From NCBI RefSeq assembly GCF_030269925.1, contig NC_085121.1:3179501-3243500 (forward strand): a stretch of DNA of 64,000 nucleotides, written 5' to 3'. The position numbers were made by a program, and so were the translations under genes. The notes under the pieces were generated by a model. That model was not told the DNA's origin. It saw only the letters and a list, made by a program, of their open reading frames with translations, and ran no database searches. Source of the DNA: Bombyx mori. Lineage: Eukaryota; Arthropoda; Insecta; Lepidoptera; Bombycidae. Positions 54,604 through 64,000 of this stretch are shown in pieces (the stretch's first letter is position 1; every line of letters begins with the position of its first letter).

Positions 54604-55124
54604 AAACCACGATACCAATAAGTCGACTGGTACTTTATGAGTCAGAGAGTTATGAGTAATTCTTTAACTCGCCGAAAGAGCTATGCCTTCCATATGAGTA
54701 TGATTACATTTGAAGAAGATGAAAAGTGAGTAGTGTGATTTTTTTTATAAGTCCCGATAACAAAATCGTAATGCACAAAAAGACCTTCAGTCCACTCACC
54801 TTTTCTGATCATAATTTTGTGTAACATTAAGCCTGCCAATTATTTTTAAGGGCCCGATGAAGATTGTCTTTCGCAACAGTAAAACCTCAAATTCTCATGA
54901 AACGCGATACTCGTAAAGCGTTTCCTCTGCTCGTTTTAAACATATTAATTTTCATTACGCACTCACGGTATGTGCTAGTATAGAGAGAAAAGGTTGCTCA
55001 ATAAAAATGTATTACAATTTAATTGGATTGTTTTTTTGGGATACGAAAAGTCATTTTAATTCTTCTTAAATGAATTAGTCGTCTGTTGTAATGTTTCATG
55101 GTCATAGTAGGATACAGGAACCGT

Positions 55125-55365
55125 ACTTGTTGAACTCGGCGAAAGAGATCGACGTGCAACCTAACCTAAACATCAGCCAGCTGAGTTTCTCGCCGGATCT
55201 TCTCGGCGGGTCGCGATAGCGATCCGGTAGTAGATTCACTCGCGAAGCAGCTGCTCTTGAGTTTTTAGGTCTCCCTTGGAGGTGCTTGGGCAGCTGTTAG
55301 AAAATCACAGCCTTCCTGGTTGAGCCTTGTGGTAATCCAGTAATCCCTCAATCATAAAAAAGCAG
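55125..55365 (+). repeat. Jockey LINE family 2 tail
   Basis: ATCGACGTGCAACCTAACC, then CTGAGTTTCTCGCCGGATC to CCCTCAATCATAAAAAA, like 54380-54603. Confidence 0.75.
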
Positions 55366-56840
55366 AATACCTATTGTAAACTTCACATAGTCGTATAAGA
55401 CAGGCCTGTATGAGTAAATACTATAATCCTGCTAATATCTGCCGTGAAGTAGCAAAATTTTCTGATTTTAAGTATAGGGCAGTTGACAACAAATCTTCAC
55501 GTCCCAGTGTCTGTAGGCTCCGATAGAAGTTTAACATCAATTTGACCGTGAACTCATCGGCCATACTGTAAATCGTTTCGAATATTTTAAATAACAGGTA
55601 TTTTTAAATAACAGGTATTCGTAGTATTGGTATTTTCAATAATAAGTATTTATTCATATATTGTCGACAGAGAATGAAGTGTGAATCATCACGTATCAAA
55701 ACGCAACAATTTCTTCAGACCACTTAACAATTCCGCGGCTTATAAGCTCGACCCATTGGCCCCCATTAAACACGGGTTATAAGTATAACTAATCACCATG
55801 CACGTATTGTTTTAACATATATTACACGTATTACGTCATTTAAGAGCGTGCAAGGTGTGACCAGTGAAAGCGCACGCAGCTTGCGCAAGACCATGTGGTT
55901 GACTTAAGTCATTATGTGACCTGTCGTTTTATGAATTTATGTCACTATACGAGTAACTATAATTTTGCTTTGTTACTTTGTGAAGGCTCTGTTTTGCTTT
56001 TTTAAGCGACTTTTACGCAGATATATCGTAACAGTTGTAAATAGCATATCGCAATATGACGTTAATCGTTTTTTAATGAATTGATTAGAACATATCTATG
56101 GAAATTTCACGACCCAACCACTTTTACGGATTAATCTCCGTTCGATGTTAAATATTGGTTTCTTTTATAGTACAAATAAACAGATAATTATAATTTTTTG
56201 ATGAAAGGTCCAGAAACCGGCGTAGTATTTCGAATTTTATAACAACAAAAAAAACAGATTTTTTAAGAGATTTTTATTTCAGAGTTTTGCTTAGTTTCTG
56301 ATTTCTTTTCAATTCGAGAATAACGACAAATAGTAGCAGCAGTAGTAGTTGTAAGATAAGTATACAAATAAATAAATAAAACAGAAAGTTTGTCTTTAAT
56401 GAATTTCTTTTTCTCGTATAAAATTCCCGATTCGGTCTCCCATGATATCCTCGTAATACCGCAATTCTTCTGTTCAAACGCTATACGTGAATGACTGGAA
56501 TGACTGAATATTATCTTTAAGTTGATATTGTTGTTATAGGTGATTAGGCATATCATATTTATGCAACAGTGACGCAGCCTTACCAATTATAAAGATTTCC
56601 AGCAAAGTCTACTAACGACTCTCGATAATTGGCAGCTCTGTTGTTCCCGAGAAAACTATTAACTACGCTTTTGTAGGATTCGTTACCATTTCGATCATAG
56701 TGACGCGAAGCGAATCAACTAGAAATTAATTAAAAATGTTTTCAAAACTTCCTCGTCGACATGATACAGGCAAACGTAAACTTTAAAAATTAATTTATGT
56801 TTTTTTTTAATATTATCTGTGCATTTTTCATTCTATCACG
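55366..56840. other. No gene recognised
   Basis: AT-rich DNA. 55440-55560 may be a very diverged Bm1 relative. No exon found. Confidence 0.3.
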
Positions 56841-58113
56841 ACTTTGGGGACTTTTTGGCGGGAACGCGAGGAGTGAAGTTGTGTGATTTGTTTTATTTTG
56901 TCTATTTAGTGTTTCTTCAGGTTTAAATGTGTAATAATGGTGGTTTATTAACCGTTTAATATCTGTGAAAGTGCACAAATGTGGGAAAATGAAACAAAGC
57001 TGCTGGACGTAACTTCTCGTGTTCCTCCAAAAAGTCCACTGAAAAAATCTCAGTAAATGACCACCATTTTACTGCGATTATATTTCATCCCATATCATTT
57101 CGTTTCATTAAATTTCATCCCAGTTGATTAATGTCTCAAATTAATCATCTTCATTTCATTTCACTCCATATTATCATTTTTCATAAAATTAAGAATTTAA
57201 AGTAAAATAAGACATGACTTAAAGGTCTTAGTTACCAGGTCATAAAATCTCTTAAAAAAAAAAATCACGACTTTGGGGACTTTTTGGCGGGAACGCGAGG
57301 AGTGAAGTTGTGTGATTTGTTTTATTTTGTCTATTTAGTGTTTCTTCAGGTTTAAATGTGTAATAATGGTGGTTTATTAACTGTTTAATATCTGTGAAAG
57401 TGCACAAATGTGGGAAAATGAAACAAAGCTGCTGGACGTAACTTCTCGGGTTCCTCCAAAAAGTCCACTGAAAAAATCTCAGTAAATGACCACCATTTTA
57501 CTGCGATTATATTTCATCCCATATCATCTCATTTCATTAAATTTCATCCCAGTTGATTAATGTCTCAAATTAATCATCTTCATTTCATTTCACTCTATAT
57601 TATCATTTTTCATAAAATTAAGAATATAAAGTAAAATAAGACATGACTTAAGGGTCTTAGATACCAAGTCATAAAATCTCTTAAAAAAAAAAAAATCACG
57701 ACTTTGGGACTTTTTGGCGGGAACGCGAGGAGTGAAGTTATGTGATTTGGTTTATTTTGTCTATTTAGTGTTTCTTCAGATTTAAATGTGTAATGACGGT
57801 GGTTTATTAACTGTTTAATATCTGTGAAAGTGCACAAATGTGGGAAAATGAAACAAAGCGCTGGACGTAATTTCTCGGGATCCTCCAAAAAGACCACTGA
57901 AAAAATCTCAGTAAATGACCACCATCTTACTAAGATTATATTTCATCCCATATCATCTCATTTCATCTCAGTTGATTAATGTCTTAAATTAATCATCTTC
58001 ATTACATTTAATTTCACACCATATTATCATTTTTCATAAAAATAAGAATATAAATTAAAATAAGACTTAAAGGTCTCAGTTACCAGGTCATAAAATCCCT
58101 TAAAAAACTCACG
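56841..58113 (+). repeat. Three tandem units of a ~430 bp repeat
   Basis: Units start at 56841, 57270 and 57701 (periods 429, 431 and about 413). Each begins ACTTTGGGGACTTTTTGGCG and ends with CATAAAATCTCTTAA and an A run before TCACG. After the third unit the word CACGACTTTGG appears once more and the repeat stops. Single copies lie at 26437-26862 and 39670-40035. Confidence 0.9.
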
Positions 58114-58120
58114 ACTTTGG

Positions 58121-58965
58121 CGCCGTTTTTTTTATTAATTTCAAATTTTCTATCAAATTAATATTGTCGGACTATAAATAAACTATAAAATCACTTCAAG
58201 AAATCTATTTATTATTTGTCCCGAGCGTGGTGACTACTTTTCATAGCATCAGAATAGATGCTTTAAAACAGAAGATTTTGTTGACCGTATATACTACAGC
58301 GTCATTACGAGCTGAACTCTCGATTTCATAAGCACGTGCTCAAGTTACGGTTCTTAATCTTAGCGTATTCGTTACCGAAATAGAAGTAAAGGAAGGTAAT
58401 AATGCGCTAACATAAGCAGAAAATAGGTCAAATAGGGAAGTGAGATAGCAGGCCCATTAATATGTATAGTATATGATGGATAAGTAGGTACATATAAAAA
58501 CTTCCGTACGCTATGAACGCATACTTGTATGTTCTGATTAATCACCAGAAAGACCATTATCATGTAAGTTCCTCCCTCCAGCATTATATAATGGGCATAG
58601 TCATTAACAATGATAATAAATGAAGATTACAGAAGAAATCCGTTGACGAAAATAAAGATGTCGTCTCTGTCATTTTTATCTTATTAGTAATTAATATATC
58701 TTCAGATTTCCGATACAAAGTAGATAATTGGGGTGTAGTTATTTTCAAAAGACGAATAAAAATTTGCCATCGAAAACCCATTGGTGTATTTAAAAAACCT
58801 TTAAAAACATTGGTGCCAGTATGTACATAGCCGATTTATCAAGACCAGATCGTGATTAGGAATGCAGTTTAAATAGTCTCAGCCTTTACATTTTGGCATA
58901 ATTAGAGGTTGCACCTAGTATTGGGTAAATAGTTTCACTTCACATTCAGGGTGTTATTTCAAAAT
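58121..58965. other. No gene recognised
   Basis: AT-rich; no exon or element recognised. Confidence 0.3.
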
Positions 58966-59205
58966 TATAAACGAATAGCCGTACTGGCCCGCTTCGCTGC
59001 GCATTTAAAATTAACATTATTATTTATTGGCATTATTATTAGGGAGTCCAACACTCATATAAATATTAGCCTATCCATTAAGTACATGTATTTTCTACAT
59101 GGATACCAAGTTTCAAGTCAATCGGATGCACGGTTCAGTAATTATAACGGAACATCCGTAAAAACCACTGTAGATTTATATATTAGTATAGATATAGATA
59201 TTAAC
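58966..59205 (-). mobile_element. Helitron-like element, family 2, diverged copy
   Basis: It is inverted relative to 2240-2523, sharing CAAGTTTCAAGTCAATCGGA and the GCCCGCTTCGCTG foldback near its 3' end. Confidence 0.5.
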
Positions 59206-59211
59206 TGATGG

Positions 59212-59450
59212 ATTAGTACTGGTTGTAAGGCATCTTTTGAGCCCGCACGGGTAGGTACCACTGCCCTGACCATTTCTGCCGTGAAGCAGTAAGCGGTTTG
59301 AAGGATGAGGTAGCCGTTGTACTGCAAAGACCGAGACTTCAACTCATGTCCCAAAGATGGTGGCAGTTATGATGTCTTTGGAATCCGGTAACAGTTTAAG
59401 ACCCAGCCAGCCAATGAGCACGTCCACCTATCTAAGCAACAACAAAATTG
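59212..59450 (+). repeat. Degenerate Bm1 SINE
   Basis: CTGGTTGTAAGGCATCTTTT, GGTAGGTACCACTGCCC and CGTCCACCTATCTAAGCAAC follow the Bm1 order with many changes. Confidence 0.7.
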
Positions 59451-60225
59451 GCTCAAGTATGATAATTTAATGATTATTTAGGTAAACTAAAGATTAAACC
59501 CGTATCCGACAAAGTCAAAAAATTTTCTAAATTAATTATATTGTATTTTCGTTGCTTCGCTTTAAATTAACGATAAATGGAGAAAAAAATCCGCGATATT
59601 AAATATTCACAAAAATACCCTTAAAATATGTAGGTACATATTACGGGCCCTTTTATTGTGCGGCTTAGAATGGAACCAAGAATTTTTCAATCACAAAATA
59701 CCGTTGAATTCCTATCGCTTTTGTCAAAAGAAATAATTCTATATTTCGTCACAAGGATTACTGCGGTCGAAGGACCAAAATTTATTTGCATGTAATTTTA
59801 CATTACCATAAAAATTTCGAAATCATTCCACGTATTTTCTGCGGCGGTATACTTGATTGTGGGCTTAGTTTTTTTTTTTGGTGCTACCAGAGCTGATGAA
59901 CAACATAAAGATGGTGGCGTGTCTTTTGAGACCATACATAACGGCTTTTTTTCGCCACAAATCAGAATTATTATTTCGCGGTAGAGACAGACCGGAGACC
60001 TTACAATAAGTACCGGTTGACGAGGTTAGTCCGCTCTGGTACAATAGGAGGTTGTTGCTTCCCATTCCCGGATGAGCCCTTGGATCTCTAAATTACGGTT
60101 ACATTTTGACTTCATGAGTCGAAGTGGGTAGCTGCATTCACGCTGTGATATGCACGGCTTTCTACAACCCATAAGGTTTACAGCGACTTCAATGGCAAAA
60201 AACCATATAGGCTAAATACATAGGC
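59451..60225. other. No gene recognised
   Basis: 59860-60115 is less AT-rich and may be an unclassified old repeat; the open frame on the minus strand (59865-60065) shows no known motif. Confidence 0.3.
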
Positions 60226-60392
60226 CTATTTCTGCCGTAAAGCAGTAATGCGTTTCGGTTTGAAGGGCGGGGCAGCCGTTGAAACAGTATTGAGACCTTA
60301 GAACTCATATCTCACGGTAGATGTCTATGGGTTCCACTATCCACTTAACACCAGGTGGACTCTGAACTCGTCGACCCATCTAAGCAAAAAAT
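60226..60392 (+). repeat. Bm1 SINE, 3' fragment
   Basis: TTCTGCCGTAAAGCAGTAATG to CGACCCATCTAAGCAAAAAA-like end. Confidence 0.82.
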
Positions 60393-60557
60393 AAATAAAA
60401 CTTATCAAGTATATTATGTGTAATATTTGAGGGTATGGTTTTTATTGTTTATATTAAAAATTGATATCTGTCTGTGAGATTTGATTGAGAATCAGCATTA
60501 TCGAATCATAATTAAACCGGGCGTTTAGGCCTCGACAACTTAGTTGACTACTATTAG

Positions 60558-60679
60558 TTTGCTAGTCAATACCTATTACTATATTCGTCTACTGGTCAGG
60601 ACTCATTCCGATATTTATCTACTGATCAATATTTATTCCCGAATTCATCTACTTGTCAACACTTATTCCCATATTCATC
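60558..60679 (+). repeat. 30 bp minisatellite, about four units
   Basis: Units of the form TCTACTGGTCA...ATTCC.ATATTCA recur every 30 bases with differences. Confidence 0.7.
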
Positions 60680-61089
60680 ATAATGTACAAGGGTGCTTTC
60701 ATTAAGCAACCAACTTCCACGCGCGTCGTCCTTTTTGTTGTAAGGGTTGATAATACATCGCTCTCCGGAATTTTCACAACGAGTTCCGCTCAACTACTTC
60801 CTCGTTTTCATTCGTAAAATAGCCCGCCATTGTTCATAAAGATGAGCGCCGTCGTATTTTTGTTTTATTTTGTGATAATACGGAAGCGACTGTCCAGATT
60901 CTGGGAACCGTTTCATCAACATTCGTTTTGTCTTTTGTTTGTAGAAACAAAAACGAAAGATGAAGAAAACTCTAGAACAAATTTTAGGTTAAATGTAATT
61001 AATGAATTAGAATGTTCTGTTAAATAAAATTGTTTACTTCTCTGGATTGTGAAGATAAGTACGACTCCAGACAGGTATGTTTCGTGGTT
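60680..61089. other. Unclassified, not AT-extreme
   Basis: A frame from 60830 to 61027 (MFIKMSAVVFLFYF...) followed by AATAAA at about 61023 could be part of an old element. No family was recognised. Confidence 0.25.
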
Positions 61090-61520
61090 TTTTTAATGCA
61101 TTTGCAGGCAGACGAAGATTCGGCCCACCTGTGTGCTTAGTGCGAGTTTTCGAACGTTCTCGACAGCGTAAAAGTTAGCTCATATTTGTATGGAATAGGA
61201 TCGTTTGCCTACGTTTGTCGCTAGGGGCGCTGTTCTAACTGCATACAAAATTGGGCTAACTTTTACGTTATCGAAAACGTTCAAAAAGTCGCACTAAGCA
61301 CACTGATGGTGAGTGGTTACCGTCGTTTATAAACGTCAGTAATGTCAGAAGTAGAGCCAAGCCGCTGCCTACCGTACTAATACTCTTCGTAAGCCTCGTT
61401 TGAAGAAGGACATGTCATAGCGCTCGGGAAACACTATGAAGGGCATTTCTAAAGCCGGATGGTACGTGGCAGAAGATATCTCTGGGAACGCACTGTGGAT
61501 GAATGCAGTGATTGTCTTAA
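61090..61520 (-). repeat. Jockey LINE family 1 3' end interrupted by MITE
   Basis: 61090-61130 and 61304-61520 together form a minus-strand family 1 tail and coding end. The MITE at 61131-61303 splits it within CACCTG|ATGGTG. Confidence 0.78.
61131..61303. mobile_element. Palindromic MITE, copy 3, nested
   Basis: TGTGCTTAGTGCGA and its exact inverse form the ends. CTG occurs on both sides, fitting a 3-base target duplication of the CACCTGATGG word of the host LINE. Confidence 0.85.
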
Positions 61521-61705
61521 ATGCTCTCGCGAATCAGTGCTCATTGCACACTTTTACTTATATAACTTTTCTTATTTTAATGGGGTTTTGTAGCAGTCGT
61601 CAAAAGAGTATTTTGTACCGAATACTCTTTTGTACCGAGCTGCAATGCTTTATTTAAGTGGTCAAAAATTATGAAGTAATCCTTTCGTAAAATTTATCGA
61701 TAGAT

Positions 61706-61800
61706 ATTTTTTTTTATTGCCCTTATAGGCAGACGAGCATACGGCCCACCTGATGGTGAGTGGTTACCGTCGCCCATGTACTTGGGCAATGCCAGGGGCA
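61706..61800 (-). repeat. Jockey LINE family 1 tail
   Basis: The minus-strand family 1 tail, with its A run at left, leads straight into the 25 bp tandem repeat. Confidence 0.85.
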
Positions 61801-62045
61801 GAGCCAAGCCGCTGCCTACCGGGCAAAGCCAAGCCGCTGCCTACCGGGCAAAGCCAAGCCGCTGCCTACCGGGCAAAGCCAAGCCGCTGCCTACCGGGCA
61901 AAGCCAAGCCGCTGCCTACCGGGCAAAGCCAAGCCGCTGCCTACCGGGCAAAGCCAAGCCGCTGCCTACCGGGCAGAGCCAAGTCGCTACCTACCGCGCA
62001 GAGCCAAGCCGCTACCTACCGCGCAGAGCCAAGCCGCTGCCTACC
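61796..62045 (-). repeat. 25 bp tandem repeat, ten units, derived from a LINE tail
   Basis: GCCAAGCCGCTGCCTACCG-type units repeat every 25 bases. Ten GCTRCCTACC words start at 61811, 61836, 61861 and so on to 62036. The last three units carry shared changes (GCAGAGCC, CGCTACC). No spacers, so not a CRISPR array. Confidence 0.95.
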
Positions 62046-62087
62046 GATTAAAATAGACGAGCGCAGACACACGGATGACGTACTCAT

Positions 62088-62120
62088 AATATCACGTATG
62101 TAGGGGACATACGTGATATT
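62088..62120. repeat. Perfect 14 bp hairpin
   Basis: AATATCACGTATGT (62088-62101) and its exact inverse (62107-62120) flank the loop AGGGG. Confidence 0.9.
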
Positions 62121-62289
62121 GATCACGTAGTTTGATATGTCGCGGAAATAATGCTTGAATATATGATAAAAATATTGGTAATTTCTCAACAAGATTCGAA
62201 GCCAGACATATTTAGTCTTAGTAGACTTCTTTGTATTAAAATTTAATTATTGTAAATCTTTTTTTCCATGGGTAAGCGAGCTTACAGAC

Positions 62290-62512
62290 CATATTTATTT
62301 ATACTTTATGCACAAAACAAAACTTGTACACAGGCGGATTTAATGCCATGGGCATTCTCTTCCAGTCGACCATAGGGTGGTGCAGAGATAATGCATGGTA
62401 GGTGCATTAACAAAAGAATAACAAACAACAACAATAAAACAAAAAAGAACAAAATCAAAACAAAAATCTTCCTTAAAATAACATCTCAGTATTATAGAAT
62501 ACACATAATGTT
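62290..62512 (-). repeat. CR1-like LINE 3' UTR copy
   Basis: The minus strand matches 37610-37890, including GGTGGTGCAGAGATAATGCA in inverse and the ATACTTTATGCACAAAAC end. Confidence 0.82.
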
Positions 62513-62554
62513 CACTATAGGTACTTATATAGATTACATATGACAGACCCATAT

Positions 62555-62745
62555 AGGGTATAGGTTGTTGGAATCTATAGACAACAACGGCGTAAATTCT
62601 ATAACCTATCTTGAGATATCATGAGTTCTAAATCTCAGTTTTTTGATACAGCTGCCTCGCCCTTCCAACTCATTACTGCTTCACGGCCGAAGAAGGCGGG
62701 GCGTTGTCACCTCTGCGGGCCCACAAGAAGACCTAACTAAACAGC
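62555..62745 (-). repeat. Degenerate Bm1 SINE
   Basis: GGAATCTATAGACAACAACG and CATTACTGCTTCACGGCCGA follow the Bm1 minus-strand order with many changes. Confidence 0.65.
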
Positions 62746-63174
62746 AATCGCAAACATCTTATCCATATGACATCGAATTGTTTGCAATGAGCTTCAATGA
62801 GATTGTGAAATTGTAATCTTTCAGTAGTCTTATTGTTCTGTAGACAATGAGTGGTGGTAGGTGGTGGTTCCCATGACCTCACACAAGTGAATGGTTAATT
62901 AATTTATTGCTGCTGTCTGTTTGTTCGTGTACTTTGTAAGTGGGTTGAGTATTTTATGATCGTAACTAAAATGCACATGTTACTGTGTGTGATTCTGTTC
63001 GCTATATACAATTAAGGTGTTGACAGAATGTAATAAGTTATTTAAAAAAAAAAATTCCGTAAGTGCTTGTTCATTGTTAGTTCAATTATTTTGAAATAGT
63101 TGTTTGTTACAAAAATTACATTTAAATACGTCATTAGGATTGATAATAGTATACTGGCATATTTACAATATTCT
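62746..63174. other. No gene recognised
   Basis: AT-rich; no exon or element. Confidence 0.3.
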
Positions 63175-63492
63175 TCACGTCATCACAGATCCTCCAGATC
63201 CATTAACGGTGCTTTTAGGTACCTCAAGCACTGGTCACCGTCCTCGCCGATCCCTTCGCTTGTGGCGAAGGGCTCGACGAGTAAATTAACCCATAAACAC
63301 AGCCCACCGAGTTTCTCATCGGATCTTCTCAGTGGGTCGCGTTTCCGATCCGGTGGTAGATTCTGCGAAGCACTGCTCTTGCTAGGGTCAGTGTTAGCAA
63401 CACTCCGGTTTGAGCCCCCTGAGCTCACCTACACACGTTAGGGTGAAGCTGAAATAGCCTCTCAAGGCTATCAGCAAATGAAGAAAAAAAAA
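63175..63492 (+). repeat. Jockey LINE family 2, coding end and 3' UTR
   Basis: VITDPPDPLTVLLGTSSTG, then a stop near 63287, then the full 3' UTR to GCTATCAGCAAATGAAGAAA. It is the best copy of the UTR in the window. Confidence 0.82.
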
Positions 63493-64000
63493 GGAATACT
63501 ACACGGATAGATTCATATGTCAAGGTAGGTGGAAGTATTTCCAGTAACAACTTGACATCATGCAGGCCACGAGGTTGTCCTCCTATCCAGCATAATAAAA
63601 AAACAAGCATAAATTGGGCTGTATCGTTCACTCTTTGGCTTTGCAAAAGCTCTCATGTAAATGAAAGCGTGTAAAGTTATAATTCACTAAAATGGCGAAC
63701 GCACGGTAAAACAACAAAGCGTTACTGGTCGCGTGCATCAAGCTGATTAGTTTACGTACATATAGACACTGATGGACGTTTGAAATTAATTTAATTACGT
63801 TTACAATTACGGAATGTGACTAACAAAAATACGCCGCGTACAAAACGAATTAGTAATTATAGACTTGTTTATTCACCTTTGAATTAAGTTCCATTATAAG
63901 GTCTAATTGAACACGCGTGCAAGATTTATTACGCAATGCCGTTTTTATATATATGTAATGAATGATTGAATGTCAATCTGTCATATGACAATTGATAGTT
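63493..64000. other. No gene recognised
   Basis: AT-rich to the window end; no exon or element was recognised. Confidence 0.3.

Noticed and set aside
61796..62045. CRISPR-like regular repeat
   Set aside because: Units are directly adjacent without spacers, and the genome is an insect's.
61753..62103. Three overlapping repeat-protein frames
   Set aside because: They come from a non-coding 25 bp tandem repeat that keeps all frames open.

Overview
This is a eukaryotic, repeat-dense insect window, most likely from the silkworm Bombyx mori or a close relative. At least fourteen full or partial copies of a SINE matching Bm1 are present (tRNA-like head, body with the CTGGTGGTAGGACCTCTTGT block, AATAAA-rich tail). 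They are accompanied by jockey-, RTE-, R4/Dong- and CR1-type LINE pieces, Helitron-like elements ending in CTAG, a deleted Tc1/mariner element and MITEs. No bacterial, plasmid or phage features were seen.

Four host genes could be rebuilt exon by exon with matching splice phases. (1) On the + strand, the 3' part of a CIMIP2/FAM166-like gene (exons 1504-1679, 2023-2185, 3241-3379, 9692-9790, 10042-10111); its 5' exons were not found. (2) Elp3, complete in seven exons (3794-8379, + strand, 555 residues), the catalytic radical-SAM/acetyltransferase subunit of Elongator. By this model Elp3 lies wholly inside the 6.3 kb intron of gene 1, on the same strand. (3) A kynurenine/glutamine aminotransferase (- strand, eight exons, 26226 to 11505, 458 residues, or 423 from an internal Met), convergent with the first two. 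(4) A secreted three-domain chitin-binding protein of the CPAP3/obstructor class (- strand, exons 51238-51477, 48841-49029, 42339-42565); its first exon was not found.

The aminotransferase introns are the most rearranged part. Intron 4 holds an old RTE-like LINE split by a 281 bp hAT-type MITE (8 bp target duplication) and by a jockey LINE with an 80-A tail, which together leave a 995-codon open frame. Intron 3 holds a Helitron and a broken R4/Dong-type LINE. Intron 5 holds a full Bm1, an internally deleted Tc1/mariner element with intact ends and a palindromic MITE. Three of these elements sit 21-40 bp from splice sites.

From 26.2 to 42.3 kb there is no recognisable host exon. That stretch is AT-rich sequence with a second R4/Dong copy, a CR1-like LINE, a twin-primed RTE fragment and single copies of a ~430 bp repeat that recurs as a three-unit tandem array at 56.84-58.12 kb. 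Inside CPAP3 intron 3, at 43.74-43.99 kb, lies a cluster of promoter signals (TATA, initiator, DPE, AP-1, two CREs) with no recognised gene attached. From 51.5 to 64 kb there are only repeats and AT-rich DNA.

No new defence or metabolic system was found. The observations most worth testing are the same-strand nesting of Elp3, the orphan promoter cluster and several well-dated nested or rearranged transposon insertions. All identifications rest on reading the sequence; no database search was possible.
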